Shown here: positions 6,350-11,443 of the stretch, in pieces
Layout of the letters: every line of letters starts with the position of its first letter
How positions within the stretch are numbered: the stretch's first letter is position 1
Origin: Pseudomonadota bacterium
Lineage (GTDB): Bacteria; Pseudomonadota; Gammaproteobacteria; Burkholderiales; Gallionellaceae
Direction of reading: 5' to 3'
DNA: 11,443 bases
Assembly: GCA_021783855.1 (NCBI GenBank)
Contig: JAJXTL010000091.1
Span: 1-11,443 of the forward strand
Program-made: the position numbers and the translations under genes
Notes under the pieces: generated by a model
Database searches by the model: none
What the model was told of the DNA's origin: nothing
Seen by the model: only the letters and a program-made list of their open reading frames with translations

Positions 6350-6787
6350 TCACGTTGACCCGGCAATAACCGGGTCTGGCTGCGGATCGAATATCCCGGG
6401 AACATTGAAAACTCCCTGCAACCCGGACAACTCCTTGCGATGCAGACAGGCAAGCTCCGTTACCAACTTGTCGCCTGCTGCCGTGAGATGTATTTCCACC
6501 TCGCGCTTGTCTACTGTTCCGCGTTTTCTGGATACCAGATCCAGCTTCTCGCAACGCGATGCCAGTGACACAACACCGTGATGGTGTGATTGCAACTTCA
6601 CAGCCAATTCGCTGATGGTCGCCCATTCACGCCCCTTATATCCCTTGACATGCAGCAGCAACAGATACTGGAGATTGGTAACTCCATGTTCATGGGTCAA
6701 TTTCTCACTAAACCTCATGAAACATCGCAACTGATGACGAAAGTCGGAAAGCGACTCGAACTCATTCTTGCTGAAGCCGGTTTTCAT
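6350..6787 (-). CDS. MarR-family transcriptional regulator
   Basis: A 145-aa protein with the MarR layout: an N-terminal dimerisation helix (ESLSDFRHQLRCFMRFSEKL, 11-30), a winged helix-turn-helix at about 55-105 (ATISELAVKLQSHHHGVVSLASRCEKLDLV) and the wing RKRGTVDKREVEIHLTAAG (87-105) with its D-K-R, then a C-terminal dimerisation helix. MarR proteins are dimeric repressors released by small ligands, phenolics or cysteine oxidation. Cys22, Cys79 and Cys114 are present, but no redox pair is obvious. It is first in the run MarR - CBS - HPP - DsrC-like and probably controls it. Its own promoter contains TTGACA and paired TGTGAT/ATCACA sites, consistent with autorepression. Confidence 0.92.
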   Translation of the reverse strand: MKTGFSKNEFESLSDFRHQLRCFMRFSEKLTHEHGVTNLQYLLLLHVKGYKGREWATISELAVKLQSHHHGVVSLASRCEKLDLVSRKRGTVDKREVEIHLTAAGDKLVTELACLHRKELSGLQGVFNVPGIFDPQPDPVIAGST

Positions 6788-6818
6788 CGTATATTTTGCC
6801 TACACATCACGTGGCGGT

Positions 6819-6871
6819 AAATTAACATCACATTATGATATTGTCAACTTGTGATATTTTTACGTGACAAT
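6819..6871 (-). promoter_or_regulatory. MarR gene promoter with candidate operators
   Basis: On the minus strand a perfect -35 TTGACA (plus 6842-6847) is separated by 17 bases from a weak -10 TAATTT (plus 6819-6824), 32 bases before the MarR ATG. Two inverted repeats overlay it: ATCACA at 6827-6832 with TGTGAT at 6850-6855, and ATTGTCA at 6840-6846 with TGACAAT at 6865-6871. Both cover or flank the -35 box, as expected for an autorepressor. Binding is inferred from position and symmetry. Confidence 0.5.
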
Positions 6872-6917
6872 CACACAGCATGATCAATTAACAGCCATTA
6901 TTATCGACATAGGGGAA

Positions 6918-7399
6918 CGTGACCAGGCCGAAATACGGCAGATAGCCGTCATGATCAAGCACCAAATGCAGCTTTACGGCACCTTTGGCGCGGCGGAATT
7001 GAGCCCAGTCATACATCGACAGGCACAGGTCGATCATGGTCGAGTCAAGGCTGACCAGTTTGATTTTGAAACGAAATTTTTAACCCGCAGCTTTGGCTGC
7101 CACGGCACCAGAGAGATTGGATAAAACTTTTTCAAACAACTCCCACGGACGATGCCCATAGTCATAGGACAGTGACGAGCGCGCTGGCGCTTCAATACCC
7201 AGATGGCTCAATTTGCCTTCACAGCTCTTCAGTCCGCCCTCAATTTCACGCAACGAATGCGCTCGACCCAACTGGCAAAACAGCATGGCAAAGAACTGGC
7301 TCCAGCTCGATAGCCTTTGCTGCGATGTTCCGCCTTCGTCTCTTTAACGAGACGTTCAAAGTCGGTGCGCGGAATTAGCTTGAGTGTTTGGCTGAACAT
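6918..7399 (-). pseudogene. decayed IS4-family transposase fragment
   Basis: The minus strand from ATG 7399 reads MFSQTLKLIPRTDFERLVKE TKAEHRSKGY, the start of IS4-family transposases with a DUF4372 N-terminal domain. After KGY (about 7320) homology shifts frame by one base: SWSQFFAMLFCQLGRAHSLR, then HLGIEAPARSSLSYDYGHRP. A TAA at 7080-7082 interrupts the frame, which resumes with KLVSLDSTMIDLCLSMYDWA and GAVKLHLVLDHDGYLP. The first catalytic Asp is in SLDST. Homology stops near 6918, so more than half of the usual 370-400 residues, including the rest of the catalytic triad, is gone. One frameshift, one nonsense codon and one truncation make it inactive. No terminal inverted repeat could be identified. 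Confidence 0.88.
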
Positions 7400-7524
7400 G
7401 CTTCATGATGCTTGCACGTCGGGTCTCCTTCGGTCAGGCAATGCTGGGTTTGGCGATTCACCAGTACATTACACCCTTGGATGATCCGGCGTCATAATCT
7501 GTTTTGGACAAGAGTGAATTAATT

Positions 7525-7540
7525 ATATGAAAGTTCATAT
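7525..7540. repeat. short AT-rich palindrome
   Basis: ATATGAA-AG-TTCATAT is a perfect 7-bp inverted repeat with a 2-base centre, 41 bp beyond the gpmA stop and beside the IS4 remnant. It lacks the GC-rich stem of an intrinsic terminator and looks more like a protein-binding site. No gene starts next to it. Confidence 0.35.
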
Positions 7541-7580
7541 GCGCCATTTTATGCGTGTCACAACACTCGTATTGGTTCGC

Positions 7581-8372
7581 TCATGATTGTGCCTCCATCT
7601 GATGCTTCAGTGAAACGTGATTGGCACTGGCTTGCATCGCCGTTCGCACTCGTTCGGCATCCCCGAGATAATAGTGTCGGACCGGTTTCATATCCTCATC
7701 CAGTTCATACACCAGCGGGATGCCGGTAGGAATATTCATCTCGGCAATATCGGCATCCGACACGTCGTCCAGATATTTAACCAGCGCACGCAGGCTGTTG
7801 CCATGAGCCACGATCAGCACGCGCTTTCCTGAACGCACCGCCGGCATGATGATATCTTGCCAACAAGGCAAGAAGCGCTCCAGAGTATCCTTCAAACATT
7901 CAGTAGCAGGTATCTCATTCCGGCTGAGCGCACTGTAGCGCGCATCATGCCGTGGATGTCGCGGATCGTTCTCGTCGAGAGCGGGCGGACGGGTGTCATA
8001 GCTGCGCCGCCAGAGTTTGACCTGTGCCTCGCCGAACTTCCTGACCGTCTCTGATTTATTCAGACCCTGCAGCGCACCATAATGCCGCTCGTTCAAGCGC
8101 CAGTCCTGCTGGACGGGAATCCACATCAGCTCCATCTGGTCCTGCAGCAGCCACAGCGTCCTTATCGCGCGCTTCAACACGGAAGTGAATGCAATGTCGA
8201 AGATAAACCCATGCTCTTTCAGGACATGCCCGGCTTCGATTGCTTCTGTTTTGCCGTGTTCGGACAAATCAACGTCTGTCCATCCGGTGAAAAGATTCTC
8301 CTTGTTCCAGACACTTTCGCCGTGACGCAAGAGAACAATTTGCCCGGTAGCGCTTTGTCGAACGCGCTTCAT
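7581..8372 (-). CDS. gpmA: 2,3-bisphosphoglycerate-dependent phosphoglycerate mutase
   Basis: Interconverts 3- and 2-phosphoglycerate in cytosolic glycolysis and gluconeogenesis (EC 5.4.2.11). The sequence has [10 protein letters not shown] with the phospho-accepting His17, the dPGM-type [15 protein letters not shown] (26-40), Arg68 in LKRAIRT, Glu95 in [16 protein letters not shown], and the second catalytic His190 in [17 protein letters not shown]. All dPGM-specific parts are present, so it is not a generic histidine phosphatase. It is 263 aa, with short extra tails at both ends compared with the usual 228-250. Its ATG overlaps the alcohol dehydrogenase TGA as ATGA, so the two are translationally coupled. 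Placing a lower-glycolysis enzyme in the pdc-adh cluster suggests co-regulated flux to pyruvate and ethanol. No intrinsic terminator is visible downstream. Confidence 0.95.
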   Translation of the reverse strand: MKRVRQSATGQIVLLRHGESVWNKENLFTGWTDVDLSEHGKTEAIEAGHVLKEHGFIFDIAFTSVLKRAIRTLWLLQDQMELMWIPVQQDWRLNERHYGALQGLNKSETVRKFGEAQVKLWRRSYDTRPPALDENDPRHPRHDARYSALSRNEIPATECLKDTLERFLPCWQDIIMPAVRSGKRVLIVAHGNSLRALVKYLDDVSDADIAEMNIPTGIPLVYELDEDMKPVRHYYLGDAERVRTAMQASANHVSLKHQMEAQS

Positions 8373-9460
8373 GTAGCGCCAACCCCGTTTTTGATTACCA
8401 CCTTGACCGCATATTCCTTCGCTGCATTGGCAAAGGTGTCATACGCTTTCAGAATTTCCGGCAGTTCAAAACGGTGGCTCACGAGTTTTTTTGCATCAAG
8501 ACGCCCCGACTCGACCATCTTGAGCAGCATCGGTGTTGTGCCCGCATCGACCAGGCGCGTGGTCAACGTGATATTGGAACGCCAGAGTTTTTCGAGGTGC
8601 AGCTCGACCGGTTTGCCGTGCACGCCCACGTTGGCAATACGCCCGCCTGGGGCGATGATCGCCTGACAGATGTCGAAGGTCGCTTTGACACCGACCGCTT
8701 CGATAGCCACGTCCACTCCGGCATCCTGCGTCAGCGCCAGAACCCGTTGCGCCGCCTTGCCATCCGCGCTGTTTACGAGCTGTGTCGCACCGAATGTGCG
8801 CGCGGCATCAAGCCGGTTATCGTCCAGATCAATCATGATGATTTCGGCGGGGGAGTAGAGTTGCGCGGTAAGCAGTGCAGCCAGGCCGACCGGCCCGGCG
8901 CCAATGATCGCCACGGTGTCCCCCGGTTTTACTTGTCCGTTCAACGTCCCGCATTCCAGGCCGGTGGGCAGAATGCAACTGAGCATGACTGCCGCCTCAT
9001 CATCGACTTCGGGGGATAGACGGTACAGCCCGGTATCCGCATAAGGGATTCTTACGTATTCGGCTTGTGTGCCGTCAATGCGGTTGCCCAGCAGCCAGCC
9101 GCCATTGCTGCAATGGGAATACATCGCTTTCTTGCAGAAGCTGCACCTGCCGCAGGAAGTAATCAGGGAGATCAGCACCTTGTCTCCCTTGTTAAAATTC
9201 AAAACATCTTTCCCCGTTTCCTCGACGATCCCAACGCCTTCATGGCCGAGAATGCGCCCGTCCGGAATCGTCGGCACATCGCCCTTGAGTATGTGCAGAT
9301 CGGTTCCGCAGATAGTGGTCGTGGTGATGCGCACGATGGCATCCGTTGTCTCTTTGAGCGTTGGTCTGGGTCTGTCCTCCAGCGCCAGATTATTTGGCCC
9401 GTGATAGACCAGCGCCTTCATCGTGGTGATAGCGTCTTTGTCAGTGGCAGAATCGGTCAT
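8369..9460 (-). CDS. adh: zinc-dependent alcohol dehydrogenase (MDR superfamily)
   Basis: Likely reduces acetaldehyde to ethanol with NADH, or the reverse; other short or secondary alcohols are possible. The 363-aa protein has a GroES-like catalytic domain: Cys51 in TTICGTDLH, the HE pair at 73-74 in GHEGVG, and structural zinc cysteines 103, 106, 109 and 117 ([15 protein letters not shown]). The third catalytic zinc ligand position, in MLSCILPTG, is Cys162, as in horse-type enzymes, where several relatives have Asp. The Rossmann domain shows GAGPVG at 187-192, and acidic Asp211 after the second strand predicts NAD rather than NADP. It resembles the Cupriavidus-type broad-range dehydrogenases. 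AAGGA lies 6-7 bases before the ATG, fixing the start. It sits between pdc (191-bp gap upstream) and gpmA (4-bp overlap). Confidence 0.93.
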   Translation of the reverse strand: MTDSATDKDAITTMKALVYHGPNNLALEDRPRPTLKETTDAIVRITTTTICGTDLHILKGDVPTIPDGRILGHEGVGIVEETGKDVLNFNKGDKVLISLITSCGRCSFCKKAMYSHCSNGGWLLGNRIDGTQAEYVRIPYADTGLYRLSPEVDDEAAVMLSCILPTGLECGTLNGQVKPGDTVAIIGAGPVGLAALLTAQLYSPAEIIMIDLDDNRLDAARTFGATQLVNSADGKAAQRVLALTQDAGVDVAIEAVGVKATFDICQAIIAPGGRIANVGVHGKPVELHLEKLWRSNITLTTRLVDAGTTPMLLKMVESGRLDAKKLVSHRFELPEILKAYDTFANAAKEYAVKVVIKNGVGAT

Positions 9461-9521
9461 GGGTATTCCTTTCGGTCAATCGAGCTGATTTAACGTGAAA
9501 CTCGTGAAGCGACGTACCGTA

Positions 9522-9559
9522 CCCCTCGCCCTCTGGGAGAGGGGGAACGGGGGTGAGGG
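9522..9559. repeat. REP-like GC-rich repeat (CCCTC/GAGGG)
   Basis: A 38-base C-rich then G-rich sequence between pdc and adh. The outer arms are CCCTC (9523-9527) and GAGGG (9555-9559); inside, CCCTCT is followed directly by GGGAGAGGGGG. This is the style of the extragenic repeats dispersed in many beta- and gammaproteobacterial genomes (CCCTCTCCC...GGGAGAGGG). It may fold in the pdc-adh transcript and change downstream expression. Family membership is from memory. Confidence 0.6.
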
Positions 9560-9653
9560 AACGATCATGGCGAGTTTGCGAGTTATTGCCCACTGGGCAA
9601 TATCCCTGCGAAATAATTGCATCATCAGGGGTGGCTTTCTTGCCATGATCGTT
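9560..9653. repeat. nested inverted repeat between pdc and adh
   Basis: The 12-bp arms AACGATCATGGC (9560-9571) and GCCATGATCGTT (9642-9653) are perfect, and the right arm overlaps the pdc stop codon. Near the middle is a second perfect palindrome, TATTGCCCA-C-TGGGCAATA (9584-9602). The 94-bp unit directly abuts the REP-like repeat. The arrangement resembles a miniature mobile element or a long mRNA stem-loop between the two cistrons. No U-tract supports an intrinsic terminator. Confidence 0.65.
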
Positions 9654-11319
9654 AGACGAGTTGATTTATTTTGGCCATTGACCGGCCCGCACTGCGCAGC
9701 GCCTCTGGACAATCCAGCCGCCCGGTATGAATCTCAACAAATACCAGACCATCCGCCGCAGCGGCTTTATCCAGAGCATCTTCAAGTTCACCTTCAGTGT
9801 GAACATCCAGACCCAACCCACCGCCGAACACTTCCACCAGCTTGTGATAGCGCCACGGTTGTATGTCGTTATAGGGCCGATCAACGATCACCCGCTCGAT
9901 GGTGTAGCCGTCATTATTGAGAAGAAAAATGATGGGCTTGAGGTCGTAGCGGATCATGGTCGAGAGATCCTGACAGGTAACCTGAAAAGCACCATCCCCC
10001 ACAAACAACACGACACGGCGCTCTTGTGCGGCCATGCTGACACCCAAGGTGGCGCCGACCGTATAGCCAATCGAACCGTAAAAAGTCTGGCCGATGAAGG
10101 TCGCACCTTCCGGCATCAGCATCTCTGCGGCACTGAACAAAGACACGCCGGTTTCGGCGATGACGATCGAATCCTTTTCGACAAAATGGCTCATGCGGTC
10201 GAAGAAGCGCTTGATAGTCAGCGCTTGCTCCGCATCAGGCAGGTATTGCTCTGTATGCCGGTGTACGCAGCCATCGGCTGCGCGCTGAATCGCAAGCGTT
10301 GCAACATCGCGCCGGGCCAGCTTTGCCGTCAGTCCGAGAATGAAATCGCGCAGATAAACATTCTCGAAATAATGGTGTTTGATTTTAACAGTACGGATGT
10401 TGGCACTGATCGTTTTCAAGTCGTCGAGCCGTGTGGTGAATCCGCCCGTATTGAAGTCGGTCATCAACTCCCCCAGTTGCAGGATGCAGTCCGCCGACTC
10501 GACCCGCTCGCGCACATAGTCCCGACTGCGATCCCCCTCGAACAGACCGATGAATTGCGGGTGCTGCTCAGACAGGACTGTCTTGCCGAGCATCATGGTC
10601 ACATAGGGAAAGCCGGTTTTATCGAGTAAACCCGAAAAATCCTCTTGCAGCTTGAAGCGTATCAACTCCACGCCGCCGATCACCACCGGCTTCTGCGCCT
10701 GATCCAGCATGGCCAGCGCTTCATTGATCGCCTCATCGAGCGCGCTTGGGTCGCTGGGGGCATGCACTGGAGAGGGGAAAGCGCCAGGCCGATTGCATTT
10801 CATCATCACCACGTCAGAAGGGATACTGATGTAGACCGGCAATTGGTAATAAAGACATGCCGACAACACCCGGTCGATTTCATCTGGCGCAGTTTCGCCG
10901 GATGAAAGCTGAGTAGAGGCGACGGTAATTTTCTCGTACATCTTCAGGGGAATCTGGTAATCGCCCAGGGTATGGTGCAGCAAAGGGCGAGTGCGGAAAT
11001 TGATCGTCGCGGGCGAGCCGGTGATTGCCACCACCGGCACTCTTTCGGCATAGGCTCCCGCCACGCCATTGATGGCGCTCAGTTCCCCGACGCCAAAGGT
11101 GGTGGCGAAAGCGCCTATACCCCGGATGCGCGCGTAACCGTCAGCGGCATAGGCCGCATTGAGTTCGTTACAGGTACCGACGTATTCCACTTCGCTGTTC
11201 AGTACCTGATTGAAAAAGCCGAGGACAAAATCTCCCGGCACGCCAAACAGATGATCCAACCCGATTTGCTTAAGCCGGGTGAGCAGGTATTCGGCAACGG
11301 TGATCTTTGAACTTGTCAT
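9652..11319 (-). CDS. pdc: pyruvate/indolepyruvate decarboxylase (thiamine diphosphate-dependent)
   Basis: A cytosolic 2-oxoacid decarboxylase that, if pyruvate is the substrate, gives acetaldehyde and CO2 (EC 4.1.1.1). It has 555 aa, normal for the family. The N-terminal PYR domain carries FGVPGD (25-30) and Glu52 in TCNELNAAYAADGYAR, which activates the cofactor. The His-His pair is at 115-116 in RPLLHHTLGD. The central domain spans about 195-340. The C-terminal PP domain has AETG (388-391) and the cofactor motif GDGAFQ (441-446) through NND (468-470), followed by GYTIE with Glu475. All residues used by the Zymomonas enzyme are therefore present. Indolepyruvate decarboxylase shares them, so substrate preference is open, but the adjacent adh and gpmA favour pyruvate. 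The start has AGGAG 9 bases upstream. Confidence 0.93.
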   Translation of the reverse strand: MTSSKITVAEYLLTRLKQIGLDHLFGVPGDFVLGFFNQVLNSEVEYVGTCNELNAAYAADGYARIRGIGAFATTFGVGELSAINGVAGAYAERVPVVAITGSPATINFRTRPLLHHTLGDYQIPLKMYEKITVASTQLSSGETAPDEIDRVLSACLYYQLPVYISIPSDVVMMKCNRPGAFPSPVHAPSDPSALDEAINEALAMLDQAQKPVVIGGVELIRFKLQEDFSGLLDKTGFPYVTMMLGKTVLSEQHPQFIGLFEGDRSRDYVRERVESADCILQLGELMTDFNTGGFTTRLDDLKTISANIRTVKIKHHYFENVYLRDFILGLTAKLARRDVATLAIQRAADGCVHRHTEQYLPDAEQALTIKRFFDRMSHFVEKDSIVIAETGVSLFSAAEMLMPEGATFIGQTFYGSIGYTVGATLGVSMAAQERRVVLFVGDGAFQVTCQDLSTMIRYDLKPIIFLLNNDGYTIERVIVDRPYNDIQPWRYHKLVEVFGGGLGLDVHTEGELEDALDKAAAADGLVFVEIHTGRLDCPEALRSAGRSMAKINQLV

Positions 11320-11328
11320 ATAGCGATA

Positions 11329-11333
11329 CTCCT
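11329..11333 (-). promoter_or_regulatory. pdc ribosome binding site overlapping transposase stop
   Basis: On the minus strand AGGAG lies 9 bases before the pdc ATG (11319) and shares its first two bases with the TAG stop (11332-11334) of the IS630-family transposase. Ribosomes finishing the transposase would stop on the pdc ribosome binding site. This leaves no room for a separate native pdc promoter between the two genes. Confidence 0.75.
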
Positions 11334-11443
11334 AGTGTAGTGTTGCATTCTGTTTGGAGCTTAAACGACTGTTGGCGCGGATGACCTTTTGCAGAATATC
11401 GCGAGCGCTTTTAGTCCAGATAAACGGTTTGGGTTTGGCGTTA
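11332..11443 (-). mobile_element. IS630-family transposase, C-terminal end (partial)
   Basis: The minus-strand frame entering from the right edge gives 36 residues and a TAG: NAKPKPFIWTKSARDILQKV, then IRANSRLSSKQNATLH. The KPFIWTK-S-A-x-x-I-L motif is the typical C-terminus of IS630-family DDE transposases. The rest of the gene and its other terminal repeat lie outside the window. The stop is 12 bp before the pdc ATG, so the element's end must be within or just beside that space. IS630 elements insert at TA, and TA dinucleotides are present there (in CTATATG), but the exact end cannot be fixed from one side. Confidence 0.85.

Noticed and set aside
6357..6376. Perfect hairpin GACCCGG-CAATAA-CCGGGTC as a terminator
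   Set aside because: It lies inside the last codons of the MarR gene and has no T-tract on either strand. The CBS gene begins about 100 bp further on, apparently in the same transcript.
6253..6453. N-terminal extension of the CBS protein to ATG 6453
   Set aside because: It would overlap the end of the MarR gene by about 100 bp in another frame, and the added residues show no conserved pattern. MMPKF at 6252 fits the gap.
7400..7580. Possible terminal inverted repeat or terminator between the IS4 remnant and gpmA
   Set aside because: Only a short AT-rich palindrome at 7525-7540 was found. There is no sequence matching an end at 6918 and no GC stem with a U-tract.
8082..9019. Plus-strand open frames of 181-194 codons opposite gpmA and adh
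   Set aside because: Both are antisense to well-supported enzymes, overlap each other, and show no motif or convincing ribosome binding site.
9553..9646. Short minus-strand frame (MARKPPLMMQLFRRDIAQW...) as a small gene
   Set aside because: Its start and end coincide with the arms of the 94-bp inverted repeat and it then runs into the REP-like sequence. A weak resemblance to the start of an acetyltransferase-like protein was not enough to call it.
9727..10629. 300-codon open frame on the plus strand opposite pdc
   Set aside because: It is the antisense shadow of a gene with complete catalytic motifs. The translation has no recognisable domain and is rich in His, Arg and Gln, as expected from the reverse of conserved coding sequence.

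Overview
The window is an accessory-looking stretch of a Gram-negative proteobacterial chromosome. A betaproteobacterium of the Nitrosomonadales/Gallionella/sulfur-oxidiser type is my best guess. That rests on the style of the DsrC-like, HPP-type and exported 'DHGPRA' proteins and of the transposases; it is inference, since no rRNA or other phylogenetic marker is present. Three partial mobile elements, two gene remnants and several inverted repeats lie between compact gene clusters, which points to repeated rearrangement.

Left part (1-2764). The edge holds C-tract repeats that may be the end of an IS21-like element. Two small genes of unknown function follow on the minus strand: an exported protein (746-1054) and a 191-aa cytoplasmic protein (174-749), overlapping by ATGA. 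Upstream of the exported gene, in frame with it, is a short DsrC/TusE-like N-terminal fragment. A LysR regulator (1318-2223) is divergent, with a perfect T-N11-A palindrome in between, and a DUF488 gene follows it. Just past DUF488 is the beheaded C-terminal end of a uracil-DNA glycosylase family gene, convergent with the next cluster.

Middle part (2776-6900), all minus strand. Read 5'->3' it runs: MarR regulator, CBS-domain protein, HPP membrane protein, single-cysteine DsrC-like protein, a 437-base gap containing an inverted repeat, an internally duplicated HPP-like membrane protein, and a membrane-anchored protein of unknown function. CBS and HPP overlap by 4 nt. The MarR promoter carries candidate operators. 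The set suggests a MarR-controlled membrane transport or sensing module tied to sulfur-relay chemistry, with unknown substrate.

Right part (6900-11443). A decayed IS4-type transposase fragment (frameshift, stop codon, missing C-terminus) separates the middle cluster from a carbon-metabolism cluster: pdc (pyruvate or indolepyruvate decarboxylase), a zinc alcohol dehydrogenase and gpmA (phosphoglycerate mutase). Together these could carry 3-phosphoglycerate-level flux toward pyruvate and then pyruvate to acetaldehyde to ethanol, reoxidising NADH. The pdc-adh gap holds a REP-like GC-rich repeat and a nested inverted repeat. The pdc ribosome binding site overlaps the stop codon of an IS630-family transposase entering from the right edge, so pdc may now depend on the insertion sequence for upstream signals.

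No rRNA, tRNA, CRISPR array or phage gene was seen. No wholly new multi-gene defence-like system is evident. The least ordinary elements are the HPP/CBS/DsrC-like module, the duplicated HPP protein and the pdc-adh-gpmA cluster behind an IS630 element.
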